Below, in pieces: positions 62,164-64,000 of a stretch of DNA of 64,000 bases; the first letter of the stretch is position 1; each line of letters opens with the position of its first letter. The position numbers were made by a program, and so were the translations under genes. Source of the stretch: Nocardia xishanensis NBRC 101358 (GTDB lineage Bacteria; Actinomycetota; Actinomycetes; Mycobacteriales; Mycobacteriaceae); the NCBI RefSeq assembly GCF_001613365.1, contig NZ_BDCF01000008.1, positions 248,001-312,000 of the forward strand, in the 5' to 3' direction. The notes below the pieces were generated by a model. The model did not search any database. It saw only the letters and a list, made by a program, of their open reading frames with translations, and had not been told where the DNA came from.

Positions 62164-63072
62164 ATGATGTTGCCGACAAATTTGCCGCGCACCGGCATCT
62201 GGGTGAACGGGCTCGATCTGCAAGCACCGGCCGTGGCGACGGGGCTGGCAGCGGAGCTGGAGGAACTGGGTTTGGGCGCGATCTGGCTCAGCGAAGGGCT
62301 CGCGCACGACCCGTTCGTCACTGCCGCCGGACTGCTCGCCGCGACCCGCAGACTGCTGGTCGGCACGGGGATCGCGGTGACATACGGCCGCCATCCACAC
62401 TGGATGCGAGCCTCGGCCCGGGCCGTCCTGGATGCCTACCCGGATCGGTTCGTGTTCGGGACCGGCACATCCAATCCCCGCGTCATCGAAGGAGTACTCG
62501 GACTCGAATACCACAGACCGCTGGCCACCTTGCGCGACTACCTCGACGATCTCGACACACCGGACACCTTGCGAGCCCAGCTCGGACTGCCGGACTCCGG
62601 TCGGTTACCTCGCGTGCTGGCGGCGCTCGGTCCGCGCGCCTTGCAGCTGGCCCGGGACAGGGCCGACGGCGCTATCACCTATCTTGTGACGCCCGAACAC
62701 ACCGCGCAGGCCCGCGCCACTCTCGGACCGGACCGGATGCTCGTAGTCGAACAGGCCGTCGTGGTCGGGGCCGGCGACGCCGACGCCCGCACACGCGCTC
62801 ACGCACACGTGGGCGCCTACCTGTCCAACCCTGGTTACCGGGCGAGCTGGCAGCGACTCGGCTTCACCGACGCCGATCTCACCGCACCCGGCAGCGACCG
62901 GCTCGTCAACGCGTTGGTCGCGATCGGGGAAGACCAAGTGCGACAACGCATCGCCGCCCATATCGCCGCCGGCGCCGATCACGTATGCCTTCAGGCGCTA
63001 CCAGCCGAGCCGTTCACCATCCCGGCAGAGCAGTGGAAGCTCCTGGCCTGTATCGATGCCAGCCTTTGCTGA
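62164..63072 (+). CDS. LLM-class flavin/F420-dependent oxidoreductase
   Basis: This 302-residue luciferase-like protein has blocks LAAELEELGLGAIWLSEGLA, LVGTGIAVTYGRHPHWMRAS, PDRFVFGTGTSNPRVIEGVL and LGPRALQLARDRADGAITYL, and a C-terminal GADHVCLQALP segment. This TIGR03620-like layout is common in F420-using actinobacteria. The substrate is unknown. The ATG at 62164 (with another at 62167) follows GGGAG. Expression is probably controlled by the divergent TetR protein. Confidence 0.88.
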   Translation: MMLPTNLPRTGIWVNGLDLQAPAVATGLAAELEELGLGAIWLSEGLAHDPFVTAAGLLAATRRLLVGTGIAVTYGRHPHWMRASARAVLDAYPDRFVFGTGTSNPRVIEGVLGLEYHRPLATLRDYLDDLDTPDTLRAQLGLPDSGRLPRVLAALGPRALQLARDRADGAITYLVTPEHTAQARATLGPDRMLVVEQAVVVGAGDADARTRAHAHVGAYLSNPGYRASWQRLGFTDADLTAPGSDRLVNALVAIGEDQVRQRIAAHIAAGADHVCLQALPAEPFTIPAEQWKLLACIDASLC

Positions 63073-63321
63073 CAGATGCGTGTCGGGGGCCGCTCGAGGA
63101 TCACCTGCGGACGGCAGGCGCCGAACGCGTCGACCAGCGCCCTCAGCGCGATGCCGTAGCCGCGGCGGTCTGGCAAGAAATGGCACCGCGACCAACCTCG
63201 CCCCGGCGGGAGACCCACGCGGCCCTGGTCATCGCCCCTGCACCGGCCACTGCGGCTCGAACGGCGGGCAGTACTGCTCGATTCGGCTTCGTTCGTCACC
63301 CATGCCGACGCGCGGCACCTG

Positions 63322-63780
63322 TCATGTCAGTTCTCCCGGTCCGGTTCGGGCGGTGAACAGGACGGCGACGAGCAGTATCGTCAGCAGAATCACGGCCAGC
63401 AGCACCTGGGGATGCAGACCGATGATCGACACGTTGTCGAATTCGGGGTCGTGCACGGCGGCGCCGGGGAACAGTATCGCGCCCAGCAGACCCAGCCATG
63501 GCGTGGCCAGGATCGCACAGGCCGTCCACACGCGGGATCGTGAACCGCCCCCGCGCTGCACAAGCAGTGTCAGTGCGACCACGCCGAGCAGGATCGAGAG
63601 AACGATGTACTGGGCGTCGTGAAACTTCGCGTGGGGCAGCCACGCGTCGTTGCGAAGGTGCTGGGCCGCGCCCGCCGGGATGACGAAATCGGCCAATAGT
63701 GCCCCGAACATGGTGGCGAGTGCGACGAGCACGGCGAGAACGCGTGCGACGGAAAGACTTCTGGTGGCCGGAGTCGTCAT
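63322..63780 (-). CDS. Small four-helix membrane protein of unknown function
   Basis: This 152-residue protein has four hydrophobic segments: about 12-32 (VLAVLVALATMFGALLADFV), 55-75, 83-105 and 122-142 (LLAVILLTILLVAVLFTA). The loop AAQHLRNDAWLPHAKFHDAQ between the first two resembles DUF6640-like or acetyltransferase-associated membrane proteins, but I would not name it. The ATG at 63780 lies one base after the stop of the TetR gene, so the two are co-transcribed and the TetR protein probably controls it. Confidence 0.75.
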   Translation of the reverse strand: MTTPATRSLSVARVLAVLVALATMFGALLADFVIPAGAAQHLRNDAWLPHAKFHDAQYIVLSILLGVVALTLLVQRGGGSRSRVWTACAILATPWLGLLGAILFPGAAVHDPEFDNVSIIGLHPQVLLAVILLTILLVAVLFTARTGPGELT

Positions 63781-63781
63781 G

Positions 63782-64000
63782 TCACGAGGTTCCTTGCTGA
63801 CGTGGGAGTTTCGTGGAATGGCAGCGCAGGAAGTCGTCGACGACCGCGTGCACGTAGTCGAGATCGAAGGTCCGGTTCGCGACCAGCCGCCGGAAGAACA
63901 GCGGACCGTGCAGCTGATCGATGGCGAGGTCGATATCGAGTTCGGCAGGCAGTTCGGCGCGCGCGATGGCATCGGCGAGGATCGCGCGCACCACCCGGGT
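63782..64000 (-). CDS. TetR family regulator, C-terminal part (cut by window edge)
   Basis: Only the last 72 or so codons are visible; the N-terminal DNA-binding part lies beyond the right edge. The sequence (AELPAELDIDLAIDQLHGPL, FFRRLVANRTFDLDYVHAVV) is typical of a TetR C-terminal ligand-binding domain of the TetR_C_16/11 group. The membrane-protein gene follows with a one-base gap. Confidence 0.8.
   Translation of the reverse strand, partial: TRVVRAILADAIARAELPAELDIDLAIDQLHGPLFFRRLVANRTFDLDYVHAVVDDFLRCHSTKLPRQQGTS

Overview
The window is high-GC actinobacterial DNA with strong G/C bias at third codon positions, GTG starts and many 4-base stop/start overlaps. A PknG-GlnH-GlnX locus, a complete YrbE/Mce operon, an RsbW-SigF pair, an EthA-like monooxygenase and an F420-type LLM oxidoreductase together point to a mycolic-acid-containing member of Mycobacteriales, most likely Nocardia or a close relative (inference; no rRNA or tRNA gene was seen). 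I found no insertion sequence, phage gene, CRISPR array or tRNA.

Region 1 (1-13 kb) looks like a general-stress island: the anti-sigma/sigma pair rsbW-sigF, a PAS-ANTAR regulator, a large-subunit catalase, two glycosyltransferases, a ChaB-domain protein with a DUF6328 membrane protein, a nucleotidyltransferase-BON-metallophosphoesterase operon, a UsfY-like membrane protein with two lipoproteins, and an FAD oxidoreductase with a Rieske domain. Seven sites resembling SigF promoters (GTTT-like, exactly 15 bases, GGGTAT-like) lie in front of these genes, so the island may be largely one SigF regulon.

Region 2 (13-22 kb) is a tightly coupled signalling operon on the minus strand: GlnX membrane protein, GlnH amino-acid-binding lipoprotein, a coiled-coil protein, PknG kinase, PP2C phosphatase, VWA protein and FHA protein. 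The kinase, phosphatase and FHA protein all carry paired zinc ribbons at or near the N-terminus. This is the most system-like assembly in the window: a sensor, a kinase, a phosphatase and a phosphothreonine reader.

Region 3 (22-35 kb) has a CocE-type hydrolase, a short-chain dehydrogenase and two TetR regulators, divergent from a full mce operon (yrbEA, yrbEB, mceA-F) for a lipid importer. Region 4 (35-48 kb) has PLAT-like and pentapeptide-repeat proteins, a single-chain biotin-dependent acyl-CoA carboxylase divergent from a TetR gene with a clear operator between them, an EthA-like Baeyer-Villiger monooxygenase, an SsuD-like monooxygenase, an APC permease, a WYL regulator, and DinB, VOC and DUF4375 proteins.

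Region 5 (48-64 kb) has an SGNH hydrolase preceded by a possible leaderless leader peptide, a PaaK-like ligase, a secreted TAP-type hydrolase, a HAD phosphatase, a short UvrA paralogue, an LLM oxidoreductase, an epimerase-type reductase divergent from a TetR gene (tandem operators), a phosphodiesterase-like enzyme, a second TetR/LLM pair around a perfect inverted repeat, and a TetR gene cut by the right edge.
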